Below, one piece after another: positions 34,980-58,169 of a stretch of 64,000 nucleotides of DNA. A program made the translations under genes and the position numbers. The notes beneath the pieces are model-generated. The model made no database searches and was not told the origin of the DNA. It saw only the letters and a program-made list of their open reading frames with translations. Each line of letters begins with the position of its first letter. Positions within the stretch are counted from its first letter, which is position 1. The DNA is from Mesodorylaimus sp. YZB2_4. Its lineage: Eukaryota > Nematoda > Enoplea > Dorylaimida > Dorylaimidae. The DNA lies in contig JASANH010000265.1 in assembly GCA_030248295.1 (NCBI GenBank), positions 295,162 through 359,161 of the forward strand. Direction: 5' to 3'.

Positions 34980-35420
34980 TCAACCAAATCTCAAAGTGGT
35001 GTCGGCTGGTCGGGCACGTCCGAAACGCAGAACGCTATCGGCTGGTCTGGCGCGTCCGAATCGGAGCAAGGTGGAACTTTTGCCATCGCTGCGCCCGAAT
35101 CTCATTGGTTCAACGCGTTGGCCACCGGCTCGTCCGAATCTCAAAACGGCGTCGCTGCCACCACGATTTCGCTTACCGAATCGCAATACGGTCTCCGACT
35201 TTTTCACTTGATCTTGGTCTCGGCTGCGTTTCATGACGGCCGCATCGACATCGATGGCTTCGCCCGATCTGCCGTCCGAAAACGAGGCGTCCAAGGGCGA
35301 GAAACGCTCATTGTCCAAATCCGTATCCGTTAAATCGTCATTGGCCAACACCGACTTCTCCAATCCAAACATCAAGATGATGCCGGCAACAAAAACCAAC
35401 ATTGACGCCGAACGATGCAT
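34980..35420 (-). CDS. FMRFamide-like (RFamide) neuropeptide precursor, six peptides
   Basis: A 146-residue prepropeptide from ATG 35420. The N-terminus is a signal peptide (MHRSASMLVFVAGIILMFGL, cleavage probably after KSVLA). An acidic spacer follows, ending at MKR. The C-terminal half is a run of amidated peptides separated by KR or single R. Cores are SETVLRFG (preceded by KK), NRGGSDAVLRFG, AGGQRVEPMRFG, SDGKSSTLLRFG, ARPADSVLRFG and ARPADTTLRFG, the last ending directly at the stop codon. Glycine provides the C-terminal amide, so five -LRFamides and one -MRFamide are predicted. This is the architecture of FLP/FaRP precursors, which act through peptide GPCRs or RFamide-gated channels. 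A family number cannot be assigned by eye. The reverse strand frames here are shadows of the repeats. A noncoding 5' exon is possible. Confidence 0.92.
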   Translation of the reverse strand: MHRSASMLVFVAGIILMFGLEKSVLANDDLTDTDLDNERFSPLDASFSDGRSGEAIDVDAAVMKRSRDQDQVKKSETVLRFGKRNRGGSDAVLRFGRAGGQRVEPMRFGRSDGKSSTLLRFGRARPADSVLRFGRARPADTTLRFG

Positions 35421-36335
35421 GACGTTGAACAAATGTGATCTGGACTCGATCGCGCAGGATGGTCGACTATGAACGTCTGAAAAATTACATCAAACCTGAC
35501 TTAGTTTTATATGGTGTGCTTTTTGGCACGGATCTAGGATCTTATTTGTTCGTTGCCAAAATGAAGAAGGCTCAAAAAAATGAAGCAGATTCGTAACGAG
35601 CTTTCCTGCCCCTTTTCTTTCGTTAGCTACACGCGAATTCGAGCGTTTCATGATTGAATCTAGGCCTGAAACGGGTTCCGTCGAACTTAGTTTCGTGCTT
35701 ATCCGAGAGAGGAAAAATACGAAACTGACCACCGAAGCCAGCTCGCAGGAGCCTTTTGAGAAGAACAAAAATTGGAAAAACGCCTTTCGTTTAACTCGAT
35801 TTTATTAGATCACACGATACGCCATGGATGGAACACAAATATAGAACTAAGCCAATAGAAATGGCATTAGTCGAATTGAACCCATTTCTCCATTCCAATA
35901 GGCTGAAAAGGCGTGGGCCGCTGGGCAAACTGTTGGCCACCCTCACCTGTTAACTCGATTCCCTCCACCACTTTGCATAACTCACCCGTCCCATTGTCCA
36001 GGCCTAGGCTTGGCCCCACCCCCAAAATGTATAGATTTCCTATTTGCTCTCTGTTATGCAAACTAAGCGTCCAATATAACACGCCTTGGTTAAAGGCTAT
36101 GTTCGAATTTGACGAAGCTATAAAGTTGATTGGGAGAAAAGGGGCGTTTTATGACTCGATGTTCTCTATTTGACATGGTTTTGAATTTCTAGCCTCTTCG
36201 AAATTGAGCGACTCCCGTTTATGCTTAATCGCGTTTACGGAAATTTCTAGGCTTCATGGCACGAGTCAGAACTGCTCGACTAAAAAACAGGAATAAAAAG
36301 ATCGCAGTGTGAACTGTTTCGTAAGAATGTATAGA
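35421..36335. other. Region upstream of the neuropeptide gene
   Basis: No gene recognised. The promoter of the minus-strand neuropeptide gene should be here. AT-rich sequence, no clear motif. Confidence 0.4.
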
Positions 36336-36505
36336 CATGTCATGTCATACTTTATCCATAGCCAAGCACCATAAGGCGCACTCGAGGGCTAAGGAACACA
36401 TATTGACAATTTCTGTACCGAGGCGGGAGTCGAACCCTCCCCTGTAAGTGCGCACCCAGCGTGAGAGGCAGACAGACATCTTGACCGCTAGGCCACGACC
36501 CCGGC
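36336..36505 (-). mobile_element. tRNA-derived SINE (family A-like)
   Basis: Read on the minus strand it begins GCCGGGGTCGTGGCCTAGC with A-box TGGCCTAGCGG and B-box GGTTCGACTCC, followed by CCTCGGTACAG and a 3' part ending in (ATGAC)n. It is very similar in head to the SINE at 16822-17023 but has a different tail. A 5'-truncated relative is at 29525-29606. Confidence 0.75.
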
Positions 36506-36631
36506 ACTACGTACAGCCACACAGCGTAGACTGCGTACAGCAAAACTACCGTATTCCCTCGAAATTATCCCCCGGGGAAAAATTTTTTCAAATGGGTCCC
36601 AGACGGGGGAGGATTTCGAGGAAATTCGTAG

Positions 36632-36844
36632 GTGGCCGCCGTGGTGCAGTGGCTGGCAGTTGGTGTAAACTGGAAGCAGGCTGCTTCTCTAACGATGACC
36701 CCGTCCTGGGTTTCATCCCAGTGCACTCTAGCACCTACTGTGCGCCTGTCACTGGATGACTCACGCAAAACAGACAGGATGCCAAGACACAGGAGGCAAG
36801 CTACCATGCCATGTCGCGCGCGTCGTCTCCATGACCTTGCTTAA
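36632..36844 (+). mobile_element. tRNA-derived SINE (family B/C head)
   Basis: The plus strand begins GGTGGCCGCCGTGGTGCAGT (A-box TGGTGCAGTGG), with a B-box-like CTGGGTTTCATCCC about 75 bp later and a roughly 110 bp body ending near the TSD of the next SINE. The head resembles the family B SINEs but the body differs. No own TSD was identified. Confidence 0.6.
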
Positions 36845-37309
36845 AAGTGGTAACTTTCTTCATCTTTTGGAACCATACCCCATTATGCCTATGGCCTGCC
36901 AGCAGTCACACCTACTAAGCAGGGCTGTGCGGGGACCGGCACACACAGCAGCTTCCCTCTGCGTGTATCCACTGGGAGCACCCCCACGCGAGGGCATACT
37001 GGACAGGACACCGACTTCCTCGGACGATGGCGGGCGGGCTGTGAACCCTGTCGGTGTTCGACAGCCGAGACTGTCTTCTCGTTTGGCGTCCGTCTCTCCA
37101 CTCGGAGCATCTCGGGTACCGGGTGAGTCACCCACGGCCTGGCGTGCAAGGTCAGCGAGGCTTGATGGTTCGCAAACCGACCTCCATCACCGGGGATCGA
37201 ACCCGGGATGAGTCCAGCCCCCAAATCACAGGCCGAGCATGGCCCCTAAGCAATACGGGTAGACAGCCGAGCCGCTGCGCCGCCGCGGCCGCCCTAGAAG
37301 TGGTAACTT
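36845..37309 (-). mobile_element. tRNA-derived SINE (family B), intact with 12 bp TSD
   Basis: The body is 36857-37297 on the minus strand: head GGCGGCCGCGGCGGCGCAGC, B-box CCGGGTTCGATCCCCGG, and the same GC-rich body as 15769-16194. A perfect 12 bp direct repeat, AAGTGGTAACTT, at 36845-36856 and 37298-37309 marks the insertion. The 3' end in minus orientation is A-rich (CCAAAAGATGAAGA). Confidence 0.9.
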
Positions 37310-39756
37310 GACCAATTTGGATCGAATTCGATCAAAAGGGTGAAGTGAAAAAATCTTTATGAAGTTCACTTTCAAAAATTAGCTGAATACTATTTAATTT
37401 GGAGGCGAGGAAAGCAACGTGAAAATTTGCAGTTTTGGTGAAAGGCTGCACAAGCCGACGGCTAGCTCTGCTATTAAAAATGCTAGAATCAGGACTGAGT
37501 GAAAACAGTTTTTATACGTCGTGTTCGCCCTCGAGTACGCATATCAGCATGAATATGAACAAAAGCGGGTTGGACTTTATTTGATCGAGCCCTAAATTAA
37601 AGTCAGGACCATCTGCCTCTATTCGCACTTGGTCCGGCTTACGCGCCAACTTCCCGCGGCCTATTCTCCGCTATGGTCTCCCAGGTTCACGACTTTGTTG
37701 CCCGCAAGAAAATGCATGAATGAACGTCAATATGCCGTTGCTCGGGGAAAATAAGCTCGAAATAGACTTTTCAAAAATTGCCCGACTTATCTGAATCGCG
37801 GACACCAACCTGCGCCTTTCATGGAAAAAACAAAATGTGCAGATCGCACAGAGCAGCAGAAACCTGAGGACAAAAGGAGACATTCGCAGAAAAAAGTCTT
37901 TGATTAAAAAGCATTTAAAAAGTTCATGGTTATTTTAGTTAGGTAAACTGCTTGGTCACAGCGGGAAGCCAGTCTGTATGAACACTCAGCGATATGTTCT
38001 GTGCATGGAAATGTGATATCTGCTGTAAAAGGCATGGCATAAATCTGCGTGTCCCGCTTGTGTGACTGCAGTTGGGCTCCTCACCTCAGACATCACGGGG
38101 CCAGCACCCCCAGAGCAGCAGTCTTCAGAAGACAGACTGATTAAGACCCCAGGTCTGACGGGTCAACTTCCAAGGTCCTCCTCTCACCTGCAACAATGCG
38201 TGCTAGGGGACAAGAGTATCCTGGCATTGGCTGGTTCTGGGGTCTGCACCCTTGCATCACTCTCGCCAGCTCAACCGACCCATCTCACGCACGTCAGCAG
38301 CGCGGAGTTCATTCAACTGCTCGCAGGGCACAAAAGCCACAGTCGCATGCCTGACCAGTGAAACATAAACTAGACGGGTTTTTCGCCAGCCCCTTGGTCG
38401 TGACATGACGCTGAAACATGCTGGATTCTCTCCCAGCTCAAGAGAACTCACGCACGTCAGCAACTCACGATTAATCCAACATTTTTTCATTGCGCTGAAA
38501 ATTTTTTTCTCTAGGGACTTCAAAATTCGATCTCACAGTTCTAGTGGCGGTAAATTCAAAAAATGGGATCTAACGAGTGACCTAAAAACAAAATCCTAAA
38601 ACTTAAGCGCGAAATTAAAAATTTGTCTCAACGTAAAAATCAGTCACTTCTGAAGTTTAACTAAACAAGCTCGACTTAGGTCCACTTATAAATACTCTGA
38701 TGTCCTAGATTTACACTAGCCGACCACGTACTCTAAAAGTCAACCCTCGCCGCCCACATCACAAATGGACTTCAAGGAACTTTAAAATATGACCATAAAA
38801 GGCAAAATTGAAAAGTGAACAAAAAGCGTGTCATTTTCCAAGCTTTCTTTTCAAACATAGATGCCCGCCAACTCTCGGCTGCGTCTCGCCCCCGCAATTA
38901 CGCCAGTCAATCTCGCACGGCTTTTCGTCTGTACGCTCCAGAAAAGGCAACTGTGGCTGGTTCTCAATTTTGAGCTTCTCCAATTTCTGCCCAGTCCACA
39001 TTTTCAGCAGACAAAGCACGTCCGCGCGATTGGTTTTTAGGCCAGCCTCCATTAACCGCTCCTTCGTTTCGAGCCTTATTAAGCCCGGCCCTTCTCCTCA
39101 CTCCTTCCAACCCGGAAACCTCATTGCCTCCGCACAAAGGCAGCTCAGGCCAACGTCCATTGACGACTCGGCACCGGCCTGTCACACGGATCGTATCCTT
39201 CCGGCCCGCTCGCTGATACACCAATCATACATGGAAATTACAGGCACAATAAGCCGTGCCCAAGCGAGCTATTCAATAGGTCATTCCTCGGGGGCCTCTC
39301 CGATCAGCACGACCCGAGGCATGCTACTTGACTCGTACCATAGATGTAGGTTGAAAAAACAGGACGCTCCATTTCCCCTCGGTCTTTCTCTCCTGTAGTC
39401 TCATAAATTATTCCTAGCATATAAATTAGCTTATTGTAAAATTTCAAATTTCCTGTCCATACCCCACTGGCCCTTTCCTACTGTAGTCAGCCCATTGCTT
39501 ATCGCCCCATCAAACATATTTCATCCCACCGCGCCCCAACCAGGCAGCCAGACTCAAAAAAAGCGCACCATATTCGGCACTGAAGCAAACCGATCTTCCA
39601 GTCTACTCGTTTCATTACCATCAAAGGAACATATCCGCACGCAATGCCATCTTCGAGCGACTCTAGCCTAGAATGTCTGTACACTATGTACACTCATAAA
39701 CCGTGTCCATTGGCAACTCAATAAATAACACAATAAGTAGGAAAAACCTCGCACTG
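37310..39756. other. 3' of the RABGAP1-like gene; no further gene
   Basis: The right part should contain the 3' UTR of the minus-strand RABGAP1-like gene. About 37490-37560 holds a SINE family A tail fragment (CGCCCTCGAGTACGCAT then ATGAATATGAAC). Open frames at 38808-39398 (+) and the opposite strand show no family motif. Confidence 0.4.
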
Positions 39757-52340
<12,584 letters not shown>

Positions 52341-53634
52341 AGTGACCATTTATGGACACGATTTCCGATTATTGGGCATAAAAACGAATATTCAGGGCAA
52401 ATATTTAGAGAAGAGGGGAGAGTGGATTGTCTGTCGATGAAACGTCGACGATCGAGGGCAAAACCAAACAGGCGAGCAGTTTAGTGATGCACTCTTGTAA
52501 AAAAGCACATTCACCAAGCAGCTCGGCCAACTGAGTCACAGGCGAAGAGAAGACAAGACGAAGCCCGAAGCGCCGAGCCGAACAAGGCCAGCAATAAGCA
52601 CTGTAATGCCCGACCAAAGTGCTGATCGATACGCACCTGGCTCGTCAGCAAAGCTTGCCCTACTCTTTTACGCCAAGCCCATATGGGGTGTAAGGATGAG
52701 GAGCGGGCACAGGACACGACTACAGCCAGGCCGCATTCAAGGAACCTAAGCGAGGCCTGGTCGATGGGTGGGGCGAGAAAGAGCCTTGAAATTGATAGCC
52801 GCTGGCCCGGATCGATCGTTTCCATCATTGATTATGCTCAAGGATTAAAAATACACGCATTAAAACAAGAATGCCATGAATAGATGAGTGACGAAAATAG
52901 GACACAGTCCAAGTCGAGGTGGAGTGCAAGGGCACCAGCCCAGTCTGCTCAATAATTTTATCAATGTCGCTTGCGTGATTCAGAAAAACGATGCCAATGC
53001 GATAAAGGTTTCATGGGTATATTCGGCCGGGTCCATGTTCATAGTTGCGTAGCTCATGCCTGTGAATGGGAGAGTGCCAGTTGATGGGCACAAGTGGACT
53101 CGACCAGTCGAGTTGATGGTTCACCAGTTTCAGACTATCAGAGGTCTTACACTGCTGCTCTGATCGTGATTTTTATGCGGAGTGTCCAAGCTCCGCTCCC
53201 TATGGTATCACCTACGCGCTTTTACTCAGAAGGCGATTACCCCGTAGAACGTAGGTGGTACAATTGGCTGAGTCACCTGGACCACATGCATTTTTGACAA
53301 AAAAGAGTCAATAGTCACCATCAATTTTGTGGTTGCATGCATGCGCTCTTGGTCTGATCTTGCTTCATGACCGCGTGGGCAGACACTAACAGCTTACGTC
53401 AGCCTGGCCTGCTTATCCAACAGACTGGCACACGCTTATGCGCTTTGCGACAATCTTTTAGCCGACTGATCGACTTTGACAGGTGCAATCACCAAGACGG
53501 TCGCTGAGAGCAGATGACAACACTTTTTTAGTAGGTGCGTTCGGCCTGTAAGTAAGGTTGGGTATGTGGTTGCCTTAACTGCATGGCGTATCAGTTACCT
53601 TCGTTGGCCGCCCGACACACTCTCCCCAGGCGAG
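52341..53634. other. Region upstream of the RABGAP1-like gene
   Basis: Contains the likely promoter and 5' UTR of the minus-strand RABGAP1-like gene. No gene recognised. About 53390-53490 (CTGCTTATCCAACAGACTGG, then TTGCGACAATCTTTTAGCCG) resembles 56806-56870, indicating a dispersed repeat. Confidence 0.4.
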
Positions 53635-54039
53635 GCTGAAACTAGCGCTCGTTCGGGATGCCGATCCCAGTCGGGATCGCCCCTCCCGAACCCAATCCCA
53701 ATCCCAATAAAAAATGGTCGGGATTGAATGTTGTGGGGATATGTGTGAAGAAGTGAAAGGGGAGAGAAAAGGGACTGGGAAGGGAGTGATGATTGAACTG
53801 GTAAGGAAGACGGGAGGGATTCTTTTGCTAATTGGTGACTGATTCTATGCTTCTTTGCTTGCATGATTTTTAATGCAGTGATGAATATAGCGCAAGAAAT
53901 TTTTGGCTGTGTATTTGCTCGCTACTTGGAGTGGGTTGTAAGTTACCTTTAGCGAATTAAAAGTGAAAAAGCGCTCTGAAAATCCCGATCACGGCCGGGA
54001 TTGAGAGAGTCCCGATCCGGAACGAACGCTAGCTGAAAC
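53635..54039. mobile_element. hAT-type MITE with GGGATC iterons, copy 1 (389 bp)
   Basis: The element 53643-54031 has ends TAGCGCTCGTTCGGGAT and ATCCGGAACGAACGCTA and a perfect 8 bp TSD, GCTGAAAC, at 53635-53642 and 54032-54039. Subterminal GGGAT/ATCCC repeats lie at both ends. The interior matches, in inverse orientation, the interior of the copy at 59474-60128 (landmarks GGTGACTGATTCTATGCTTC and GAGTGGGTTGTAAGTTACC), with about 270 bp less. No transposase is encoded. Confidence 0.9.
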
Positions 54040-54129
54040 CCGTTGGGTTCATGTCTCAGGTACCTACAACTAGGCGGCCGGCCTGGAGAGTCTCTGAGAG
54101 CATCCGCCCAATGAGTTTGCCCAAGTTTT

Positions 54130-54300
54130 AGTCCCTATCCTGTTACCTCTGGGAATCAATGAATTTACTGTGAAAGATAGTTTCTCGTTTGCACAGGAGA
54201 TACGCTTTCGTGATGTCGCAAACAGTACAATGATGGCAGTGTCGATGTAGAAAGCCTTTTCATGAATATCCCCTATCAATATCATCATCGACAAGCTGTT
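54130..54300 (+). pseudogene. Penelope-like reverse transcriptase relic, N-terminal piece
   Basis: The plus strand reads GINEFTVKDSFSFAQEIRF followed by SVDVESLFMNIPYQ. The DVxSLFTNIP motif is the conserved RT block typical of Penelope-like and related reverse transcriptases. The frame then abuts, head to head, a minus-strand piece of the same kind of gene. It is too short to be functional. Confidence 0.6.
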
Positions 54301-54535
54301 CATAACCAGCCAAAGTTAAGGTGCTAAAGCCCGGGTCTGATCGCATTATGGAGACTCCCGAGAATGAATTAGAGGCATCAGATTCCAGCTCCACAGTGAA
54401 GCGCATGTTCTTGTGCTGTTTGTTTAGATAGGCAGCAGACTTGTAGGCTGCATCATCGAAGGAAGTGGTGATGTCATCCGCCTGTTGAGTATTGAAAAGG
54501 AGGAAAGTGTCATCCACATATCTGCGATAGACCAC
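54260..54535 (-). pseudogene. Penelope-like reverse transcriptase relic, YVDD piece (inverted)
   Basis: The minus strand reads VYRRYVDDTFLLFN, containing the catalytic YVDD box, then AAYLNKQHKNMRFTVELE and NSFSGVSIMRSD, the order seen in Penelope-like RTs (R-Y-x-D-D-x-F, N-x-x-H-x-N-I-x-F-T, F-L-D-V). It is in opposite orientation to the DVESLF piece at 54130-54300, so the locus was rearranged. No endonuclease domain was found. Confidence 0.7.
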
Positions 54536-54711
54536 TGGGGCGTAGCTCTTTGGACAGTTTTGAAGCCTTGTTGGGTCTCCTGCGGAAAAAACTCAAACCT
54601 GAGTGTTGAAACGCGCAGCTCAAAGCCCCGAACCCGTAAACCGAGATAAGAGAAAAACCCTGCAATACTCTGTCATTCTTCACACGGGAATTCAAAAGCT
54701 TGCAGGACTTT

Positions 54712-54845
54712 AGTCGCCACTGCTGACCAGCGGGCCAGAGGGGTCCAATATTTTGCAGATAGCTTTCTTTTGTTGTATCTAGGAAAAAGTTACAGTCATA
54801 GATTATGTCAAATCAACTTGACGGTTGGCAAGGCTCCCTCAGATC
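54712..54845 (-). repeat. Third copy of the 24345-24800 repeat
   Basis: CACTGCTGACCAGCGGGCCA, then ATAGCTTTCTTTTG and CTTGACGGTTGGC match the unit at 24665-24800 in the same order and orientation, with the middle diverged. Its position next to the RT relic suggests it may belong to the Penelope-like element. Confidence 0.55.
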
Positions 54846-55209
54846 AAGGAGATGCAACTTTAACATGTTTTTCAATAAAATATTGAAATTATAAAAGCCC
54901 TCCTTTTTATATTTGAATTACGCTGACTCTTTTTCAAACTGAAGCTCGCTCTAAAAACTCTTTTAATCGGCGCTAGCGCAGCCAGGAACTGATAAACCAC
55001 TGCAATATTGCAAAGGTGCCGCAATTATCTACGTTTGGACCGCAATTCAAGAGGATCCATTTCATTTACAGCTGCTTAGAGCTTTCAAGGATGCCAGAAT
55101 ATGCCCCTAACTCGCGATCGACAGGATTCGAACCAGAAGCTGTCTTAAATGCCTTTTGTTTCTGTTTGAGCTTTTCACACAACTGAAAATGGATCGCGAG
55201 GCTTAGAAA

Positions 55210-55837
55210 ACGCGGTCATACATGCCGACGGTCTGAACTTTAGCCTATAATTGCGCAATCCCCCTGACAAAATTGGTGCGCAATCCCTAAATTTTGCTGT
55301 TTTTGGTGCGCAATCCCTAAATTTTGCTGTTTTTGGTGCGCAATCCCTAAATTTTGCTGTTTTTTGTGCGCTATCACTGAATCTTGCCGTTTCTGGCTCA
55401 AAATCACCACATTTCGCTGTTTTTTATTGAGCAATCACTGAATTTTGCCATTTTTGGCTCAAAATCACTAAATTTCGCTGTCTTCGATGCGCAGACACCT
55501 AAGTTCGTAATTTCTTGGTGAGCCTGTGAGGTTAATTTTTACTACAGTCATTACGGAAGCACGTGATTACCACGCGTTACCAGGAAACGGTACCAATTGC
55601 GCAGCGGAGGCGAAAACACCTTCAACGAATGATACCTAATGCGCACCAGAGCAGGCAAAAGCTGGAATAGACTGCGCAAAATTTGCTTATGCGCGCAGAA
55701 TGAAGGTGAATTTTTTAAAAAAATTTTCTCGGCCGCGACTGCGCAATCCCCCGCCTTTTTTCAAAATTTTCAAAAATTTTGAAGGTCAGCCTATAATGAT
55801 TATAGGCTATTATAGGGTGTCGGCATGTATGAACGCG
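55210..55837. mobile_element. MITE with internal minisatellite
   Basis: Terminal inverted repeats TCATACATGCCGAC at 55216-55229 and its exact complement GTCGGCATGTATGA at 55819-55832, with further subterminal symmetry (GCCTATAAT and ATTATAGGC). The flanks show ACGCG on both sides (55210-55214 and 55833-55837), a possible 5 bp TSD that leaves one unpaired G at the left. No coding capacity. The superfamily is not assigned. Confidence 0.7.
55272..55490 (+). repeat. Minisatellite, ~30 bp unit, about seven copies
   Basis: Tandem copies of a unit beginning GGTGCGCAATCCCTAAATTT and ending TGCTGTTTTT. The first three are nearly identical. The later ones are progressively diverged, with GGCTCAAAATCAC and GAGCAATCACTGAATTT variants. 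The repetitive minus-strand peptide (HQKQQNLGIA repeats) is a by-product and not a gene. Confidence 0.9.
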
Positions 55838-57889
55838 ATCATTTGAAAACTGAATCTGACTGATTCTGAAAAAGATTCAGTTACAGGTCAATTGTATCAA
55901 CGCTAAGGGGATCTGACCAAAATTCAAATTCCCCACCCTAAAATTTGAATTTTTAAAACGTTCAAATCTTATTAGTATTATTAACTGATGACTGCATCAT
56001 TGGCTGGAATCACAATTTTTGGGATCAGGATCAGGGGAATGCTGGTCACGATTTTTTGAATTTTTCCGTTTTTCGCCTTTGGGCCTATTTTCCTCACTAC
56101 AGCACATTTTCAGTTATCTAAGTTTTTTAAGCTTTTTCTTAGGCCGTTTCTCAATCATCATACATAAGCTGGAATTGATGAGTACATTTGCAGTTTCGAC
56201 ACACGTCCAGCAAGGTCAGCCGAGGCTAAGTAAAATCAGTGTCACAATCGTTATCATCGACTGAGCTAATGCTGTTGTTGACTGTTTATCACAAATATGA
56301 TGCATCAGTGTGCCTAGCGTGCTTATGCCTATCATAGAGTATATGTGGGATCCCGATGCCTCAATATCTGGATCGGGATTAATATCCCAACCTATCCCTA
56401 GGGTCTTTTTACCTCAAGTATGCATACCTGGGCTTGCTGATGTGGTGAATTATAAGCATGACCTGGAGGGACTGAATGTTGCAGCTTCGCACCAGGGCAG
56501 CCAATCGAGCCTTCCAACCCTGATTTATGGCTGGAACATCACCCTCACAGGCGATGTCACTAGCTTACTTCTTAGTTCATACTCTATTTATACTCAAGCA
56601 CCACAGGCGCACTCAGGAAGCATAAAACACAAAAAATACGTCATCCAAAAGCACATTACTTGAAAAACCAGCTGAGATAAGCCTTGTCGAAAAACCTTTC
56701 TGCTGCCGGTTCCATGCCTCCTGGGTTGCCAGACGAGTGTCCTCTCCACAAGTAATTGACAGCGTGATTTTGTTGGCCCATGTCATAGCATTTTACGTCA
56801 ATTCGACCTGCTTATCCAATAAAGTGAAACAATATTTGCCTTGCGACAATAATCTGGTTCGCCGACCAGTCCTCCTCGAACAGGTATGCAATCAATTGCA
56901 TTATGGCTGTGATCGCAAAGCCAGCAAAGAAGAACAATCGCAAATCTCTAGTGGCTCTAAGCGTCTCAAGCGCAGAACTCAAATCAGGAGAGCACTGCCG
57001 TGCCCGCCCACGACATAACGCAGATGCAAGCAGATCAGCAGACTAACTGGACGCACAATGATACGCAACGATTTTCAGCAGTCACCATTTTTTCGTCTGC
57101 GATAACGGATTCTTTTCAGAGATAATTCCGATAGATAGCGCTGGAAATTTTCTCGCTGTGCCTAGAGCAGCTACGAAGATACGACAGGAAAGATGGCCTG
57201 AATCTGACAAAGGATTGCATGCCATCCTGAAAAAATATCTGCGCGACATAACGACCACACAAGTCAGTCAGCAGTCAGAAGCTATTCCCATGGATTTCTC
57301 CTACTGCATTTGACGAATACACGCTCTTCAGGTTCCTCAACGACGGTCAAATGGGGTATCTGCCAACCCAAGAGGGCTGTCTCCAACGGAAACCAACTGC
57401 AATCTAGTCAAGCCAGGAAGTTCATTACCCTCCCACAACCGTCGTCCACGTTGATTGCTCATTGTAACCTGCATTCTGGGGCGGTCGGAAAGTCGATACT
57501 CCCCAATGGGGAGCCAACACACCCATCGGTTTGACTCCAAGATTGCATTGAAAAAACTACTACTCATCGCCAGTTTTTTGTCCCAGAGTGTTTGATCTCA
57601 GCCTCTCACAGAGTACCTGCAACATCATTGACCACCTAGCGACCAGTACGACTCACACTCATCACATATTTCTCGTTTTCGGTCAAGCTCCCCGGCCGCT
57701 CGACTTTTGTAAGCGACAAGTGCAGTGGTCAGTGCAGCCAAGCTAGACTTGTCCTTTCCACCATGCACACACACGCATGTCCTGACTCCTGCTCACTTGT
57801 CAGTGCATTTGTATCCAAAAAAAAAAAGAGCGCCAAGAAGGAATCGAACCCGCATCACTTTCATGAGCTATCGACCATTGGTCACTCAC
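55838..57889. other. Repeat-rich, no gene supported
   Basis: Contains GGGATC-like motifs (56018-56035, 56350-56390), the dispersed repeat shared with 53390-53490 (near 56806), and small open frames without domains. A T-arm-like GGGTTCGATTCC on the minus strand near 57840-57856 suggests a SINE remnant. Confidence 0.4.
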
Positions 57890-58169
57890 CTTCAACACAC
57901 GTTGTATCGGCTCGATTGTTGGCGACCCCATCACCTGATATGACCGATTGTTCTGTACTTAGTGCCATTGTCACTGCATTAGCACCCAGCTTGTCCGATG
58001 TCGCTGCATTCGAATCCATTTGTTCGCATCTTAGTCGGCCATCTTGACCTTCCATTATTTCCGGTTCCGATTGACCCGAATTTGAGAATGGCATTAAAGA
58101 AGCTTCCGGTGTCGATGGCGTAAGAAGTGCATTTTCTAAACTCGTATTACATTTCGAATCGATGTCCAT
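57890..58169 (-). CDS. Possible first coding exon of an unidentified gene
   Basis: Starts at ATG 58169 (MDIDSKCNTSLENALLTPST) and runs 93 codons plus two bases to a strong donor (GAAG|GTGAGT). Composition is Ser/Thr/Ala/Asn/acidic and probably disordered, with no recognisable domain. I could not find a convincing following exon at lower coordinates, where repeats dominate. It may be a chance frame, or a gene whose remaining exons lie beyond long repeat-filled introns or have been lost. Confidence 0.35.

Noticed and set aside
34896-35333. 145-residue and other frames (+) over the neuropeptide gene
   Set aside because: Shadows of the repetitive LRFG-coding sequence on the opposite strand.
38808-39398. 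196-residue open frame (+)
   Set aside because: No domain or splice context, low-complexity composition, and it overlaps the expected 3' region of the minus-strand RABGAP1-like gene.
55240-55434. Repetitive peptide frame (-) with HQKQQNLGIA repeats
   Set aside because: By-product of the 30 bp minisatellite; no conserved start context.
53390-57020. CRISPR-like or other direct repeat array
   Set aside because: The similar blocks at 53390-53490 and 56806-56870 are two dispersed repeat copies, not an array, and the genome is eukaryotic.
57820-57880. Possible tRNA gene (-) next to the orphan exon
   Set aside because: A T-arm GGGTTCGATTCC is present but D-arm and acceptor pairing fail.
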